Source: a gamma proteobacterium NOR5-3 (GTDB lineage: Bacteria; Pseudomonadota; Gammaproteobacteria; Pseudomonadales; Halieaceae). From it: a stretch of DNA of 64,000 bases. Location of the stretch: assembly GCA_000158155.1 (NCBI GenBank), contig DS999406.1, positions 266,006 through 330,005 on the forward strand, written 5' to 3'. Each line of letters opens with the position of its first letter. Within the stretch, counting starts at the first letter, position 1. Below, piece after piece: positions 16,309-25,619 of this stretch. Position numbers and translations under genes: made by a program. The notes beneath the pieces were generated by a model. The model saw only the letters and a list, made by a program, of their open reading frames with translations, did not search any database and had not been told where the DNA came from.

Positions 16309-17502
16309 CTAACCGGCGATCTTCGATAGGATATCCCGCGCACCCGCCTTATCCAGCATCTTGGGCGGAAAATACCCCGTGCCCTCGGCTACAGCCAGGT
16401 CCACAAGATAATCAAAGTCCTCGGCTTTGATCTTTTCGGAGGTGGCCGGGATACCCGCTTCCTCGCGCAGTTTGATAACCGCATCAATAAAAGCTCTGGC
16501 CTGATCCCGGGCGTTTTGTCCCGGCGCCGCAACACCAATAAGCTGTGCAAGCTCTGCCAGAGGAGCTTCGGCCTCGGCGGCGCAGTAGTTAAGTACATGG
16601 GGCAACACCATCGCGTTCGCCAGGCCATGGGGAATGTGATATTTGCCGCCGAGCTGATGCGCAATAGCATGCACAGAACCGACGTTGACCTGATTGATAG
16701 CAATACCTGCGTAATAGGAAGCCAGGGCCATGGATTCGCGAGCTTCGGCATCATCGCCCTGATCATAGGCACGCTTGAGGTTCTCAAAAATAATGCGGAT
16801 TGCGCGTTTTGCATGCTCTTTGCTGGTACCCCGATCCCAGCGGCAGATAACGGTCTCTACAGCATGGGTCAAGGCATCCATGCCCGTTGCGGCGGTAATC
16901 GCCGGCGGCATACCCAGCTGCAGGTCCGGATCCAGCGCAGTGGCCCCCATACCCAGACCAGAGCCCGAGATAACGCCCTTTTCATGACTGACCGGATCGG
17001 AAATCACCGCTCCCATGGTCGCCTCTGAACCTGTGCCGGCGGTGGTGGGAATCGCAAAAAGAGGCAGCACGTCGTGCTTAACCTTACCGAAACCAATCCA
17101 GTTGCGGGGATCTTCGTCACTGGTGGCTCTAGCCGCGATGAGCTTGGCGCAATCAATGGATGATCCACCGCCGATCGCCAGCACCACGTCGCTGTTGTGC
17201 TTTTTTAACTCGCTCAAACCTGCGGCAACCTGATCAAAGGTGGGGTCCGGTTCTACCCCGTCGTAAAACGCGATATCGATATCCGCGCCCGCAAAGCCCG
17301 CCAGAGCCCGATCAACGATCCCCAATTCCCTGAGCATTTTGTCGGTAACCACTAACACCCGCTTAAAACCTGAACGGCGGATGTGAGCGCAAAGCTGCGC
17401 AGAGCTGCCGGAACCCGCAAAAGCCAGATAGGTCGCCCCCGGAGATGAAGCCGTAAGAATCTTGGCTAGAATAAAGAGAAGTGCGTTTTTAATTTTATTC
17501 AT
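16309..17502 (-). CDS. Iron-containing (group III) alcohol dehydrogenase
   Basis: 397 residues from the ATG at 17502. An upstream in-frame extension would be 42 basic residues unlike the family. NAD site: VLAIGGGSSIDCAKL. Metal ligands: GMDALTHAVE (Asp and His) and GSVHAIAHQLGGKYHIPHGLAN (two His), here complete; IPTTAGTGSEAT is a family motif. It reduces aldehydes or oxidises primary alcohols with NAD(P). The start region is hydrophobic (ALLFILAKILTA), which may be a short membrane-associating helix. It is divergent from a quinone oxidoreductase gene across 151 bases. Confidence 0.9.
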   Translation of the reverse strand: MNKIKNALLFILAKILTASSPGATYLAFAGSGSSAQLCAHIRRSGFKRVLVVTDKMLRELGIVDRALAGFAGADIDIAFYDGVEPDPTFDQVAAGLSELKKHNSDVVLAIGGGSSIDCAKLIAARATSDEDPRNWIGFGKVKHDVLPLFAIPTTAGTGSEATMGAVISDPVSHEKGVISGSGLGMGATALDPDLQLGMPPAITAATGMDALTHAVETVICRWDRGTSKEHAKRAIRIIFENLKRAYDQGDDAEARESMALASYYAGIAINQVNVGSVHAIAHQLGGKYHIPHGLANAMVLPHVLNYCAAEAEAPLAELAQLIGVAAPGQNARDQARAFIDAVIKLREEAGIPATSEKIKAEDFDYLVDLAVAEGTGYFPPKMLDKAGARDILSKIAG

Positions 17503-17653
17503 CGTTGTGCTCAAGCCCTGGTCGCGAAAGTAGCGAAGGGTACCAATTCGTATCGTCCTCAGCGAGCGAAGATGGCTTGCCCTTAAGCGCGTGCAATGCG
17601 ATGTTGGTAATACCTGATTCCACAGCAACTAAAGCAGGAGGAGAATACGCTCC

Positions 17654-18640
17654 ATGACAGCCATCAAGCGCCGCTATGTGCATATCAACGAGGCCGACCG
17701 CAGTCTCTGTGTAAGAGAAGATCGTGCACCGGTGCCCGGTGCCGAAGAGGTCCTCATCGAAGTGGCTGCAGCGGGCCTGAATCGCGCCGACGTGCTGCAG
17801 CGCAAAGGGCTATATCCACCACCGGCAGATGCCTCGCCGATTATGGGACTGGAAGTATCCGGTACGGTGCTGGCCTGCGGTGAAGCTGTGCATGACTTTA
17901 AGCCGGGCGATGAAGTCTGTGCCCTCACTCATGGTGGTGGCTATGCCAGCCACGCCATAGCGCCACAAACCCAGACCCTCCCGGTACCGTCGGGATACAG
18001 TCTCAGCGAGGCCGCTGCGCTACCCGAAGCATTGCTCACCGTGTGGCACAACGTGTTTCAACGAGCCGGTCTCAAGGCAGGCGAAAACGTGCTTATTCAT
18101 GGCGGTGCCAGCGGCATCGGCACCCTAGGCGTGGGCATTTGCAAAGCCATGGGCGCCACGGTGTATAGCACCGCCGGTAGCGCCGACAAATGTCGCCGTA
18201 TCGAGGCATTGGGAGCCACAAAAGCGTTTAACTACAAAGAGGAAGACTTCGTTGCGGGACTCGACGCACTGGGCTTGAAAGGTGGAATATCCGTGATTCT
18301 GGATATGGTCGGCGGCGATTACATTGGCCGCAACTTTGAAGTTGCCGCACCCGAGGGGCGTATCGTCAATATCGCTTTTCTGCGTGGCTTTAACGCCGAG
18401 GTCAATTTTCTCCCGATGCTGATGAAACGGCTGACCCTCACGGGTTCTACACTGCGTGCGCAGTCCGAGGCACAAAAGGCGCAGATGGTGCGCGAGATCC
18501 GCGAGCAGCTGTTCCCACACCTTAATGATGGGTCCATCAAAGTCGTTATCGACAAAGAATTCCCTCTAGAGGAGACTCAGGCGGCGCAGGACTATATGGA
18601 GTCCGGCGTTCACATGGGTAAGATCCTGCTGCACCCCTAG
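17654..18640 (+). CDS. NAD(P)H:quinone oxidoreductase, zinc-free MDR family (PIG3-like)
   Basis: 328 residues. It has a GroES-like N-domain (AGLNRADVLQRKGLYPPP), the QOR family feature LPEALLTVWHNVF and the NADPH-binding GGASGIGTLGVGICKAMGATV; zinc ligands of true alcohol dehydrogenases are absent. The TP53I3/PIG3 branch is suggested by SPIMGLEVSGTV and YPPPADASP. It makes one-electron reductions of quinones or reduces enals in the cytoplasm. A strong AGGAGGAG is 11 bases before the ATG. It is followed 12 bases later by the protease lipoprotein gene. Confidence 0.9.
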   Translation: MTAIKRRYVHINEADRSLCVREDRAPVPGAEEVLIEVAAAGLNRADVLQRKGLYPPPADASPIMGLEVSGTVLACGEAVHDFKPGDEVCALTHGGGYASHAIAPQTQTLPVPSGYSLSEAAALPEALLTVWHNVFQRAGLKAGENVLIHGGASGIGTLGVGICKAMGATVYSTAGSADKCRRIEALGATKAFNYKEEDFVAGLDALGLKGGISVILDMVGGDYIGRNFEVAAPEGRIVNIAFLRGFNAEVNFLPMLMKRLTLTGSTLRAQSEAQKAQMVREIREQLFPHLNDGSIKVVIDKEFPLEETQAAQDYMESGVHMGKILLHP

Positions 18641-18652
18641 CCCGTTGCACCT

Positions 18653-21535
18653 ATGCACCCTCGACGCCATAGCTACAAAGCACTCGCCGTTACCGCACTG
18701 ACCTGCGCGCTCTGTGCCTGTGGTGGTGGAGGCGGTGGAGGCGGTGGAGGCAGCAGTACGGCACCTCCGCCTGCCAATGTGCCTCCGGTAGCAGAAGCCG
18801 GTGTCGCGCAAAGCGTCAGTGCCGGTGAACTGGTAACGCTCAACGCCGGGGACAGCCGCGACAGTGACGGCAGTATTGTCAGCACCGCCTGGTCCCAAAG
18901 CGAAGGCCCCACGGTAGAGCTCGAAGGCGCCGATCAGTCTCAGGCGAGTTTTATTGCCCCGAGTCTTGGCGAAGACCGGGAGCTGGTCTTTACCCTGATC
19001 GTTACCGACGATGATGGCGCGACGGCAAGCGACTCCGTGACCGTCACCGTCAGCGCGGCTATGCTCTCAGAGCAGGTTTCACTCAGTGGCCGCATCGAGC
19101 CCTCGGCAAGTCAGAGCCTGGACGGCGATACCAACGACCCTTTCAACCCCTTCCTGAGTAATGATGATCCCACGCAGCCTCAGTCAATCGCCAACCCCAC
19201 AACGCTAGGGGGCTATGTTAATGAACCCGGCGCAGGTGCCGAGGGCCGGTCGCAAGTCGCCGGTGATACGGAAGACTACTTTCTGGTAGACCTCCTTGAA
19301 GGGCAAAGCATCAGTTTATTGGTGGCGGAATTTCAGGACGCTGACGCCGATCTGTATTTGTATACAGCCACCGGAGAGTTGGTCGATTTCTCCATAGAAA
19401 CCGGGCCCAGCGAGAGCCTTGTCATTGATCAGAGCGGCAGTTATCTGGTCAACGTATCCATCTTCTCGGGAGCGACCAATTACACCCTGGCCATTGGTTC
19501 GAGTCTGGTCCCGGTGAGCCGCCCGGCCTATGAGGATGTAATCCCGGGTCAGCTTATTGTGTCTTATGCGCAGTCCGGTGCGCAGACCGAGTCGCCAGAG
19601 ACATTTGCCCGCCGCCTGCGCATGCGTCAACTGGGCGGCGGCCCCCGCCGGGCTCGCCTCATGGCATTGGAGGACGCGGGCCAGGACAATCAGCTGATTA
19701 ACCGCCGCCTGGGTCGGCAGCACTTTCGCTATCAGCAGTTCGCAAAGCCAGAACTGGCAAAACGCTGGCGTACCTTGATCAGTATCAAGCGCCTGGCGCG
19801 CTCCCCGGGCGTGGCGAGTGCCGAGCCGAACTACCGTGTGCGGCCCACGGCATCGGTAAACGACGAAGCCTACTCGCTGCAGTGGCATTACCCGTTGATC
19901 AGCGTGCCGGGAGCCTGGGAAACCACCGTTGGCGACCCCGGCGTCATCGTCGCTGTGGTAGATACCGGTGTACTGTCCGGTCATCCCGATCTCCAGGGAC
20001 AGCTGGTAGCGGGTTATGACTTTATACGCGATGCCCGGGAAGCCGCCGACGGTGATGGAATCGACCCCAACCCCGAAGAAACCATAGGCGGCGGAGATCC
20101 CGCTGCCGTGAATTTTCACGGCACCCACGTGACTGGCACCATCGCAGCCCGGGGTAATAACGGCATCGGCGTTACCGGCGTGGCTTATGGCGCGCGGGTC
20201 ATGCCCTTGAGAGCCCTGGCGGCCAGCGGCGGCACGGGATATGACGTCAATCAGGCCGTGCGCTATGCCGCGGGACTGGAGAACGACTCTGGCACTTTTC
20301 CCGACGCTCCTGCGCAGGTGATTAATCTCAGTCTGGGTGGCGGTGGCTTCAGTGCAAGCACCCAGAGGCTCTACGATGAAATCAACGCGTTGGGCATTAT
20401 TGTCGTGGCCGCAGCGGGTAACGAAAGCAGTACGTCCCCAAGCTATCCGGCAAGCTACGACAATGTGATTTCGGTAAGCGCAGTGAATACCCAGCAGCAG
20501 ATCACCAACTATTCCAATACCGGGAGCGCGATTGACCTGGCAGCACCGGGCGGTGATGGAAGTCAGGACTTCAACGGTGATGGTTACCCGGACGGGGTGC
20601 TCAGCACCGGCGGCGCTGACGGTGAATTTGCCTATACATTCCTGAGCGGCACCTCCATGGCTGCGCCGCATGTCGCCGGCGTGATGGCGCTCATGAAAAG
20701 CGTTAATCCAAACCTCAGCGCCAGCGACGTAAACAGGCTGCTTGCACAGGGCGACCTCAGCGATGATATCGGCAGCCCGGGGCGCGACAACCTCTATGGC
20801 CACGGCATAATCAATGCACGCAAAGCCATCGAGGCCGCGCTGGCAGAAGCCGGCACCAGCTCCGACAGCGAACCCCGACTGGGTAGTTCCAGCAGCGCGC
20901 TGAACTTCAGCTCATCGCGCACACAGCTGGAAATCGTTTTGCGAAACAGCGGCGGTGGCGATCTGCAAAGTGTCCGCCTGGCATCCAATGATGCCTGGAT
21001 CACCACCAGCGCCATTAGCGTGGATGAGCAGGGACTGGGGCGCTATGCGGTTACCGTGGATCGAGACGGCCTGGCACCGGGCATCTATGAAGGTAATCTT
21101 ACCGCAAGCTCCAATGCCAACGCGCTTTCTGTGCGCGTTCTTCTATCCGTGACCGACGCCACGGACGCCGAACTTGGCATCGTCTATCTGCTGCTGTTTG
21201 ATCCCGCAACAGACGAGGTCGTCGCCCAAACCGCCGTACAGACCAATAGCGACAGCTATGAATTCTCATTCCCCGACGTCTCGGCAGGAAGCTATCAAAT
21301 TTTTGCGGGCACCGATCTGGACAACGATCTGCTGATTTGTGACGAGGGTGAAGCCTGTGGCGCCTACCTCACCATCGATCAACCACTGACCGTAAACTTT
21401 GATCGCAATCGTGACGACCTGAACTTTTCCATTGAGTACCTGTTGGCCTTTCCCGGCGTGGCAGGCGCAAGCACTCAAAGTAATGGCAGAATACCTGCCT
21501 CAAACTTCCTGCAACGAAAAGCGACAGCACCATGA
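18653..21535 (+). CDS. Surface or periplasmic subtilisin-like (S8) serine protease lipoprotein
   Basis: 960 residues. The signal peptide ends in a lipobox (ALCAC, C23), followed by a run of ten glycines. Domains in order: PKD/Ig-like (~45-132, with DSRDSDGSI), a pre-peptidase C-terminal-like domain (~165-282, DTEDYFLVDLLEG), an inhibitor-like propeptide (~300-400), then the S8 domain with D437 (VVDTGV), H489 (HGTHVTG) and S668 (GTSMAAPHVAG). Two further beta domains follow. It would degrade extracellular protein while tethered to the outer membrane. The PPC-type domain lies before the catalytic domain rather than at the C-terminus. The stop overlaps the next start (ATGA). Confidence 0.9.
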   Translation: MHPRRHSYKALAVTALTCALCACGGGGGGGGGGSSTAPPPANVPPVAEAGVAQSVSAGELVTLNAGDSRDSDGSIVSTAWSQSEGPTVELEGADQSQASFIAPSLGEDRELVFTLIVTDDDGATASDSVTVTVSAAMLSEQVSLSGRIEPSASQSLDGDTNDPFNPFLSNDDPTQPQSIANPTTLGGYVNEPGAGAEGRSQVAGDTEDYFLVDLLEGQSISLLVAEFQDADADLYLYTATGELVDFSIETGPSESLVIDQSGSYLVNVSIFSGATNYTLAIGSSLVPVSRPAYEDVIPGQLIVSYAQSGAQTESPETFARRLRMRQLGGGPRRARLMALEDAGQDNQLINRRLGRQHFRYQQFAKPELAKRWRTLISIKRLARSPGVASAEPNYRVRPTASVNDEAYSLQWHYPLISVPGAWETTVGDPGVIVAVVDTGVLSGHPDLQGQLVAGYDFIRDAREAADGDGIDPNPEETIGGGDPAAVNFHGTHVTGTIAARGNNGIGVTGVAYGARVMPLRALAASGGTGYDVNQAVRYAAGLENDSGTFPDAPAQVINLSLGGGGFSASTQRLYDEINALGIIVVAAAGNESSTSPSYPASYDNVISVSAVNTQQQITNYSNTGSAIDLAAPGGDGSQDFNGDGYPDGVLSTGGADGEFAYTFLSGTSMAAPHVAGVMALMKSVNPNLSASDVNRLLAQGDLSDDIGSPGRDNLYGHGIINARKAIEAALAEAGTSSDSEPRLGSSSSALNFSSSRTQLEIVLRNSGGGDLQSVRLASNDAWITTSAISVDEQGLGRYAVTVDRDGLAPGIYEGNLTASSNANALSVRVLLSVTDATDAELGIVYLLLFDPATDEVVAQTAVQTNSDSYEFSFPDVSAGSYQIFAGTDLDNDLLICDEGEACGAYLTIDQPLTVNFDRNRDDLNFSIEYLLAFPGVAGASTQSNGRIPASNFLQRKATAP

Positions 21536-23109
21536 ATCTGCAACTAATAAAACAGTTCAGTATGCTTCTGCTGGCAACGGGCCTGCTCTGCGCCTGTGGA
21601 GATAGCCAGTCACTGGAAAGTAACGGTTCGGAACCGCCGGTCACAGCCATGGCGACAGCAGACTCCACCGGGGAAGACCAGACAACCAGCAGCAACCCAG
21701 CACCCGCAGGAGACCTCAACCCCGCCGCGAACCCTGAAGCCCCCGGGCAGCGACGCCGGCTCGGTGACCTGGATGTCATGGAAGAACATCGGGTTGTGCG
21801 CATTCTCACCGTCTATGGTCCGGGGCGCTTCCATCTGGAAGAGGGTCGAGGTGTGGGCATCGTGGCCGAAATGGCCGCGCGCTTTGAGGAGCATCTCAAC
21901 CAGAACCCGCAGCGCAAACACATCAAAGTTTACACGCTGGTAATCCCCGTGGCGCGAGACCAGCTTATTCCTGCCTTACTCGAGGGTCGCGGCGACCTCA
22001 TCTCTGCGGGCCTGACGATCACTCCCGAACGGGAAGAAATCGTCGATTTCAGCATCCCCGCGAGCAAACCCCTCAATGAAATACTGGTCACCGGTCCCAG
22101 CGCACCGCAGATCGACAAGCTTGAGGATCTCTCGGGAGAGACCGTCTATCTTCGCGAAAGCAGCAGTTACAAAGAAAGCGTTGAAGCACTTAACGCCCGC
22201 CTCAAGGCCCAGGGGCTTGCTCCGGTAGATATCGAAGTCATGCCCGGTTCTTTAGAAGACGATGACCTCATCGAAATGGTCAATGCCGGACTTCTGCCCT
22301 GGGCGGTGGTGGATGACTACAAGCCGCAGGTATGGGAGGGCGTATTCAATGATCTGGTGGTTCGCGAGGATCTGGTGTTTCGCAAGGGTGGCCGCACGGC
22401 CTGGGCCATGCGAAAAGACAGTCCACTGCTGAAAGCGTCAGTAGATGCCTTTCTCAAGCAAAACCGCGCAGGCACGCTGTTTGGCAACATTCTCATCAAC
22501 CGCTACGTCCGCAATTTTGACTGGGCCGGCAACGCTCTGAGCGACCAGGACTATCAGCGCTTCAACGATCTGCAGCATCTATTTAAAAAATATGGCGATC
22601 TCTACGAGATGGAGTACCTGTTCGCAGCAGCCCAGGGTTATCAGGAATCGCGTTTGGATCAGAGCGTCCGCAGCAACGCCGGAGCGGTCGGTGTGATGCA
22701 ACTACTTCCCACCACGGCGTCGGACAAAAGTGTTGGCATTCCAGACATTCACGAGGTGGAGCCCAATATACACGCAGGCATCAAGTACATGGACTACCTT
22801 CGGGACCGTTATTTTTCTGACCCGAAGATCACGCCGTTGAATCAGGCTTTGCTGGCGCTGGGTGCTTACAACGCGGGTCCCTCACGCATGATTCGTCTGC
22901 GCGCAAAGGCCGAGGAAAGGGGCTACGACCCCAATGTATGGTTTGATAATGTTGAAATCATAGCCGCCGAAGATATCGGTCGGGAAACCGTCCAATACGT
23001 ATCCAATATCTTTCGCTACTACCTGACCTACCGCAATGTCGCCAATCAGGAGCTCAAACGCGCAGAAGCCCGACGCGCTGCCGGTATCAGCGGTGCGCTC
23101 GACCCGTAA
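21532..23109 (+). CDS. mltF: MltF-like membrane-bound lytic transglycosylase
   Basis: 525 residues. A lipoprotein signal (LLATGLLCAC, C22) is followed by a Ser/Pro-rich linker. An SBP_bac_3 domain covers ~75-330 (GDLISAGLTITPEREEIVDFS), then a lysozyme-like SLT domain from ~350 with catalytic E372 in YQESRLDQS and GVMQLLPTTA. This is the MltF order. It cleaves glycan strands to 1,6-anhydro ends at the outer membrane. It overlaps the protease gene by 4 bases, an unusual partner. The 3' end overlaps the convergent membrane protein gene by 23 bases. Confidence 0.9.
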   Translation: MNLQLIKQFSMLLLATGLLCACGDSQSLESNGSEPPVTAMATADSTGEDQTTSSNPAPAGDLNPAANPEAPGQRRRLGDLDVMEEHRVVRILTVYGPGRFHLEEGRGVGIVAEMAARFEEHLNQNPQRKHIKVYTLVIPVARDQLIPALLEGRGDLISAGLTITPEREEIVDFSIPASKPLNEILVTGPSAPQIDKLEDLSGETVYLRESSSYKESVEALNARLKAQGLAPVDIEVMPGSLEDDDLIEMVNAGLLPWAVVDDYKPQVWEGVFNDLVVREDLVFRKGGRTAWAMRKDSPLLKASVDAFLKQNRAGTLFGNILINRYVRNFDWAGNALSDQDYQRFNDLQHLFKKYGDLYEMEYLFAAAQGYQESRLDQSVRSNAGAVGVMQLLPTTASDKSVGIPDIHEVEPNIHAGIKYMDYLRDRYFSDPKITPLNQALLALGAYNAGPSRMIRLRAKAEERGYDPNVWFDNVEIIAAEDIGRETVQYVSNIFRYYLTYRNVANQELKRAEARRAAGISGALDP

Positions 23110-23521
23110 AGACATAAAACAGGTAGCCGCCGAACGCGCCGGCGAGGCATTGCAGGGCAAGACCCAGGGGCTCTCTTACCGCTGCGATGCCGTTAAGCCC
23201 CAAAACCGCTTTCATCATGAGATGCAGCGCCAGAATAGCCGTGGCTCCGGCAAGAACATAGAGATAAAGCCGGGCCCGGGGCAGGTACCGGCTTAAGCCG
23301 GCCGCTATGGGCATCGCCACAAGAAAAGCGATGAGCATCAACGGGAGATAGCTGGTAGTGAGTCCAAGGAGATCGTGCCAGCTCGCGTGCAGGCGATCGC
23401 GTAAAGTAACGGGCATCGCCATGGCTTGTAACTCACCTAAGATGATCTGTGTGGCAAAAATGCTGCCAACGACATAAGCACCCAGTACCGCAGGAAAAAA
23501 CACCATGACCGCACGTAACAT
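23087..23521 (-). CDS. Small integral membrane protein of unknown function
   Basis: 144 residues with four hydrophobic helices (near 5-25, 50-75, 80-100, 110-135) and short loops, ending in basic TGRAHR. I choose the ATG at 23521 because GGGGAG is 9 bases upstream; the frame can be extended 30 codons but those residues lie over the facing gene. I do not recognise the family. The 5' end overlaps the start of the divergent sugar dehydrogenase gene by 17 bases and the 3' end overlaps mltF by 23, so it fills the gap between them completely. Confidence 0.65.
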   Translation of the reverse strand: MLRAVMVFFPAVLGAYVVGSIFATQIILGELQAMAMPVTLRDRLHASWHDLLGLTTSYLPLMLIAFLVAMPIAAGLSRYLPRARLYLYVLAGATAILALHLMMKAVLGLNGIAAVREPLGLALQCLAGAFGGYLFYVFTGRAHR

Positions 23522-24665
23522 TCGAATTCTCCCCTCTTTGCCCAGCGCGCATGATGCCGTGTCGGCGCTGCGGAAACCACTGCTGCAGTATGGGCGCGCA
23601 CTGATCGTCACCCTGCTCTGCCTCGGCGCGCAGATAGGCAGCGCACAGGACGACTATCGGCTGCTCACCGTAGCCGACAACTTACGCTGGCCCTGGAGCA
23701 TTGCCAGGCTCCCGGACAATAGCTTTTTGATTACCGAACGCGAAGGCCGGCTTATTCACCTCGACAAAAATGCCAATCGGCACGTGCTCCAGGGAACGCC
23801 AGCCACGGTGTTCGCAGGGCAAGGCGGCTACTTCGATGTCGTGCTGCATCCCAAGTTTGCGAAGAACCGTTTGATCTACCTGAGCTACGCCGAGGGTGTG
23901 GAAAACGCAAATGGCACAGCTGTTTTCAGAGCGAAGTTCGAAGACGGAAGACTCAGTGAGGGGCAACGCATACTCCGCGTAGAACCCAACAAAACCACAC
24001 CCCAACACTACGGTGCAAGAATGCTGTTTCTCGAAGATGAGACACTTCTGCTCACCACCGGCGATGGATTCGAACATCGCGAGCAAGCGCAAAACCTCAG
24101 CAGTGAACTTGGCAAAGTGCTTCGAATCAACGATGACGGCAGCCCCGCAGGCCTTCTGGATGCCGAGGGAGAGCCGAGCCGCATCTGGACTATGGGACAT
24201 CGCAACCCTCAGGGACTCGCGGTGGATCCCGGTACCGGAAGTATCTACCTCCACGAACACGGCCCCCGGGGTGGCGATGAGCTGAATCTCATTGAAGGCG
24301 GGGCCAACTACGGCTGGCCCGCCGTCACCCATGGTGTGGACTATAGCGGAGCTTATGTCTCGCCGTTTAAAAGCGCACCGGGGTTCAAAGACCCGCTGTG
24401 GACCTGGGTCCCGAGCATCGCGCCCTCGGGAATGGCCTGGTATGCCGGCAATAATTTTCCTGCGTGGCACGGTAGTCTGTTTATTGGTGCGCTGGTCGAT
24501 CAGGAAGTTCGGCGACTGGAAATGCGAAAGGGCAAAGTCGTCAGGGAAGAGGCCTTATTTGGCGAACTCGATAGTCGTATTCGCGATATCCGGGTCTTTG
24601 GAGACGATATCTATCTACTCACGGACTCGGAGCAAGGAGCGCTCATTCAGGTTGTGAGCCCGTAA
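23505..24665 (+). CDS. PQQ-dependent sugar (aldose) dehydrogenase
   Basis: 386 residues. It has a signal peptide after a basic start (ALIVTLLCLGAQIGSAQ, cleavage near 49). The beta-propeller of the soluble glucose dehydrogenase/YliI family is marked by WSIARLPDNSFLITER, GHRNPQGLAVDP and EHGPRGGDELNLI. It oxidises aldoses in the periplasm with PQQ and calcium. AGGA lies 9 bases before the ATG. Any promoter must lie inside the facing membrane protein gene because the two start regions overlap. No PQQ synthesis genes are in the window. Confidence 0.88.
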   Translation: MTARNIRILPSLPSAHDAVSALRKPLLQYGRALIVTLLCLGAQIGSAQDDYRLLTVADNLRWPWSIARLPDNSFLITEREGRLIHLDKNANRHVLQGTPATVFAGQGGYFDVVLHPKFAKNRLIYLSYAEGVENANGTAVFRAKFEDGRLSEGQRILRVEPNKTTPQHYGARMLFLEDETLLLTTGDGFEHREQAQNLSSELGKVLRINDDGSPAGLLDAEGEPSRIWTMGHRNPQGLAVDPGTGSIYLHEHGPRGGDELNLIEGGANYGWPAVTHGVDYSGAYVSPFKSAPGFKDPLWTWVPSIAPSGMAWYAGNNFPAWHGSLFIGALVDQEVRRLEMRKGKVVREEALFGELDSRIRDIRVFGDDIYLLTDSEQGALIQVVSP

Positions 24666-24678
24666 TTAAAGACTAAGG

Positions 24679-24701
24679 CCCGCCGGCAACGTACCGGCGG
24701 G
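24679..24701. terminator. Hairpin between convergent genes, probable bidirectional terminator
   Basis: CCCGCCGG (24679-24686) pairs exactly with CCGGCGGG (24694-24701) around a 7-base loop, in the 47-base gap between the sugar dehydrogenase stop and the AlgP-like stop. The flanking T-content is modest on both sides (GTTGCTT on plus; CTTTAATT further on minus), so it could end transcripts both ways, though weakly. Confidence 0.6.
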
Positions 24702-24712
24702 GTTGCTTACCC

Positions 24713-25378
24713 TTACGCTGCTGTTTTACGCGCTGCTGTTTTCTTCTTGGCGGCCGCTTTCTTTCTGGCTGGAGCCTTCTTTTTAGCGGGCGCTTTCTTT
24801 TTTGCCACCGGCTTCTTGGCCGCTACCTTTTTTCTGGCAGGGGCTTTCTTTTTAGCGGGCGCTTTGCGGGCTACGGATTTCTTGGCTGCAGCCTTGCGTG
24901 GGGTCTTGGCTTTGGCTTTGGCCTTTGCTTTGGTCTTTGGCTTAGCTTTTGACTTTGCTTTTGACTTTGCCGAGGCTCGTCGCGCTGCCGCCTTCTCTAC
25001 CATAGCCGCGGCCTGATTGGCGGCCTGGGCTTTGCGAGCTTCCAGGGCCAGATCCGCTCGCATGGGAACCAGTTTTTCCGCGTAGTCATAGGCGGCTCTG
25101 GCAATCTGGCTCACCGTATCACTGAGCTCCTGTACTTGTTTGATCAGCGCGTCTACCCGTTCTCTGTCTGCACTGCTGCCCTTTTTACGCAGCGAGGCAC
25201 GGGCTTTCTTCAGGCGGTCATTCGCCACTTTGTGTTTCTTTTTCACCGAGGCGAGTTCTCGCTTTGCGGAGCCGTGTGCCCGCTCTGTTTCCTTTAGCAA
25301 ACGTTGGCGAAGCTGCTCTACACGCTTACTCGCCTGTTCTGCCATCTTGGTAGCTTGAGCCAATTCTTTTTCCAACAT
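24713..25378 (-). CDS. AlgP-like, histone H1-tail-like basic protein
   Basis: 221 residues. Residues 1-125 are a charged, helical coiled-coil region. Residues ~135-221 are almost only Lys, Ala, Arg and Pro in repeats of the type KKAPAKKKAPARKK, as in AlgP of Pseudomonas and histone H1 tails. Such tails bind DNA without sequence preference and are thought to act in nucleoid structure and transcription. The DNA itself is repetitive (24730-24990), so the length may vary between strains. It is transcribed alone, convergent with the sugar dehydrogenase. Confidence 0.85.
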   Translation of the reverse strand: MLEKELAQATKMAEQASKRVEQLRQRLLKETERAHGSAKRELASVKKKHKVANDRLKKARASLRKKGSSADRERVDALIKQVQELSDTVSQIARAAYDYAEKLVPMRADLALEARKAQAANQAAAMVEKAAARRASAKSKAKSKAKPKTKAKAKAKAKTPRKAAAKKSVARKAPAKKKAPARKKVAAKKPVAKKKAPAKKKAPARKKAAAKKKTAARKTAA

Positions 25379-25619
25379 ACGCGGTACCTTTAGTGTTATT
25401 GATTTACCCCATCTCCAGTGTAGGGAGAAAATCAGGATTTGTAACGGTCATTTTTTGATCAGGCTCAACACATTCCACACTAAGCATCGCTTTATCGCAT
25501 AAAGCCCTCCATCGAGCGCAGGCATTCCATGCAGTGCAACGCATCGGTTGTATCCGCTATGAAGCCGGTACTATGCTGTTAAGTATGCTGTTGTAACTAT
25601 TGGAGACAGGGCTTACACC
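25379..25619. other. Gap without a gene
   Basis: A 241-base gap between divergent genes, AT-richer than its surroundings. It presumably holds the promoters of the AlgP-like gene and of the small membrane protein gene. A short direct repeat, TATGCTGTT, occurs twice just before the ribosome site of the latter (about 25572-25592). I see no RNA gene or convincing operator. Confidence 0.5.

Noticed and set aside
19316..20803. A 495-codon antisense open frame inside the S8 protease gene
   Set aside because: The plus-strand frame has all catalytic motifs; the antisense product has no recognisable domain.
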